This document shows positions 4,353 through 5,769 of a stretch of DNA of 5,769 nucleotides, in pieces. Made by a program: the position numbers and the translations under genes. Position 1 is the first letter of the stretch. The number at the start of each line of letters is the position of its first letter. This stretch comes from Ignavibacteria bacterium (lineage in GTDB: Bacteria; Bacteroidota; Ignavibacteria; Ignavibacteriales; Melioribacteraceae): the NCBI GenBank assembly GCA_011049495.1, contig DSBF01000530.1:1-5769 (forward strand), in the 5' to 3' direction. The notes beneath the pieces were generated by a model. The model searched no databases. It saw only the letters and a list, made by a program, of their open reading frames with translations, and was not told where the DNA came from.

Positions 4353-5603
4353 ATGTTTGATTCTAATTATAACTTTACAGTAGTTGATCGATTTTTAAAG
4401 TACGTTAAATACGACACACAATCAAAAGAAGATTCTTCAACCTTTCCAAGCGATCCGAAACAGTTAGAACTTTCAAAAGATCTTGTTGCTGAATTAAAAG
4501 AACTTGGTTTACAAGATGCACATATGGACGATAACGGATATGTCATGGCAACGTTACCTTCAAATACCGAAAAAGAAGTTGATGTAATCGGATTCATTGC
4601 TCATGTTGACACTTCTCCCGCAGTTTCGGGTAAAAATGTTAACCCGCAAATTCATAAAAATTATCAAGGCGGCGACATAATTGTCAGCAAAGAAAAAAAT
4701 GTTGTGATTGAAGAGGCTAGTAACCCCGAACTTAAAGCAATGAAAGGTTTTGATATTATTACAACAGACGGGACAACATTGCTCGGAGCAGATGATAAAG
4801 CCGGTATCGCTGAAATTATGGATGCGTTGAATTACTTAATTACAAACCCCGAAATTAAACACGGTACAATTAAAGTTTGTTTTACACCTGACGAAGAAGT
4901 CGGGCGCGGTGCCGAAAAATTTGATGTTCAAAAATTCGGGGCGAAGTATGCTTATACAATAGACGGATCGACAATTGGCGAAGTAGAAACCGAAACTTTC
5001 AGTGCGGATGCGGTTGTTATAAAAATTAAAGGCATCAATGTTCATCCCGGTTATGCAAAAGGAAAAATGGTTAACTCTATTAAAGTTGCCGCTAATTTTA
5101 TGGAAAGCTTACCTAAGGATAAACTTTCGCCCGAAACAACCGAAGGAAGAGACGGTTATGTTCATTGTGTCTCTATTGAAGGTAACGAAGAATTAACTAC
5201 AATGAAATTTATTATAAGAGATTTTGTTACAGCAAAATTGAAAGAGTACGAAGCAATTCTTGAAGACTTAGTTAAAAAGGCAGTCGCAAATTATCCCGGT
5301 GCCGAGTATGAATTTCAAGTAATTGAACAGTACAGAAACATGAAAGAAGTATTAGATAAGCATCCCCAGATTGAAGCTAATGCACTTGAAGCTTTAAAAC
5401 GTTTGGATATAAAGCCGATTCAATCTGCTATCCGCGGAGGAACCGACGGTTCTCGTTTAAGTTATATGGGATTACCGACCCCAAATCTTTTTGCCGGCGG
5501 ACATAATTTCCACGCAATTACCGAGTACGTTGCCGTTCAGGATATGCAAGCTGCTGTTAAAATGATTGTTACTCTTGCGCAAGTTTGGGAAGAGAAAGCG
5601 TAA
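4353..5603 (+). CDS. pepT: Peptidase T (tripeptide aminopeptidase)
   Basis: This gene encodes a 416-residue cytosolic di-zinc M20 peptidase that removes the N-terminal residue from tripeptides. The length is close to E. coli PepT (408). All active-site residues are visible: zinc ligand His84 and catalytic Asp86 in AHVDTSP, bridging Asp147 in LLGADDKAG, general base Glu181 and zinc ligand Glu182 in FTPDEEVGRGA, Asp204 in TIDGSTIGE, and His387 in GGHNFHAITEYV. The dimerisation (lid) domain lies between, from about 210 to 320, with the HPGYAKGKMVNS motif. RGGTDGSRLSYMGLPTPNLF near the C-terminus is the substrate-binding signature. The frame stays open upstream to a TTG at 4281, but those 24 extra codons overlap the promoter and resemble no PepT N-terminus. 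The ATG at 4353 has a GAGG site and gives the usual VDRFLKYVKYDTQS opening. It has its own promoter and a terminator after the stop. Confidence 0.96.
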   Translation: MFDSNYNFTVVDRFLKYVKYDTQSKEDSSTFPSDPKQLELSKDLVAELKELGLQDAHMDDNGYVMATLPSNTEKEVDVIGFIAHVDTSPAVSGKNVNPQIHKNYQGGDIIVSKEKNVVIEEASNPELKAMKGFDIITTDGTTLLGADDKAGIAEIMDALNYLITNPEIKHGTIKVCFTPDEEVGRGAEKFDVQKFGAKYAYTIDGSTIGEVETETFSADAVVIKIKGINVHPGYAKGKMVNSIKVAANFMESLPKDKLSPETTEGRDGYVHCVSIEGNEELTTMKFIIRDFVTAKLKEYEAILEDLVKKAVANYPGAEYEFQVIEQYRNMKEVLDKHPQIEANALEALKRLDIKPIQSAIRGGTDGSRLSYMGLPTPNLFAGGHNFHAITEYVAVQDMQAAVKMIVTLAQVWEEKA

Positions 5604-5623
5604 ATAATTTTCAATTTGTTTTT

Positions 5624-5652
5624 AAGGCTGACTTCTAATTAGGGTCAGCCTT
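5624..5652 (+). terminator. Intrinsic terminator after pepT
   Basis: A perfect 9-bp stem (AAGGCTGAC at 5624-5632, GTCAGCCTT at 5644-5652) with an 11-base loop is followed by TCTTT. It begins 20 bases past the pepT stop and separates pepT from the next gene. It ends only 16 bp before the next start codon, so it may instead lie in that gene's leader and act there as an attenuator. Confidence 0.75.
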
Positions 5653-5668
5653 TCTTTGATAAAATTCA

Positions 5669-5769
5669 ATGGCGAAATCACTTCATAGAGCAACCACATA
5701 TTCAATTCTTGTTAATCTTCTCTTATTCATATTAAAAGCGGTTGTTGGATTTATTTCTAATTCAATTGC
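5669..5769 (+). CDS. Cation diffusion facilitator transporter, N-terminal part
   Basis: Only the first 33 codons are in the window; the gene continues past the right edge. The visible residues run MAKSLHRATTYSILVN and then LLLFILKAVVGFISNSI, with Ala the likely next residue. A short basic cytosolic start, a first membrane helix (about 11-28) with Asn16 and Lys23, and the G-x-x-S-x-S turn match the opening of the CDF (cation efflux) family. Members export Zn, Fe, Co or Cd in exchange for protons, usually with about 300 residues and six helices. The metal-binding residues lie in later helices and cannot be seen. The ATG has no clear Shine-Dalgarno. A terminator separates it from pepT, so co-transcription is not expected. 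Confidence 0.75.
   Translation, partial: MAKSLHRATTYSILVNLLLFILKAVVGFISNSI

Overview
The window is an AT-rich stretch of bacterial chromosome with five recognisable genes and an unusually large amount of small palindromic repeat DNA between them. The gene set suggests a Gram-negative, non-proteobacterial lineage of the Bacteroidota/Chlorobiota/Ignavibacteriota group, perhaps Ignavibacteria. It comprises a prohibitin-like SPFH protein beside a DUF971 protein, a pyrimidine-nucleoside/thymidine phosphorylase, a PorT-like outer-membrane barrel, PepT and a cation-diffusion-facilitator transporter. The phylum is an inference from gene content and style and was not tested. One sigma70-like promoter and two good Shine-Dalgarno sites are visible. 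Other starts lack a clear ribosome binding site.

Layout. Positions 1-456 hold no credible gene but contain a chain of hairpins, one 60-bp arm of a perfect inverted repeat, and two 51-bp-period hairpin units. Next come two minus-strand genes 48 bp apart, a DUF971 protein (457-831) and a prohibitin-family protein (880-1752), which probably form one transcript. A 147-bp MITE-like palindromic element (1786-1932) follows. Its first 60 bp are the exact reverse complement of 201-260, so the two-gene unit is bracketed by identical inverted arms. The phosphorylase gene (1953-3257, minus) comes next. The divergent gap at 3258-3574 contains a cleanly bounded 145-bp MITE with 12-bp terminal inverted repeats and a 5-bp target duplication. 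On the plus strand lie an outer-membrane beta-barrel gene (GTG start at 3575), pepT (start corrected to ATG at 4353, with its own promoter and Shine-Dalgarno), a terminator, and the first 33 codons of a cation efflux protein running off the right edge.

The protein-coding genes are mostly housekeeping: nucleoside salvage (phosphorylase), peptide breakdown (PepT), metal efflux (CDF) and membrane organisation (prohibitin). They do not form an obvious single pathway. I see no defence system, CRISPR array, transposase, tRNA or rRNA. The part most worth a second look is the non-coding DNA: non-autonomous mobile elements and repeats at nearly every gene boundary, several of which sit where promoters or leaders must be.
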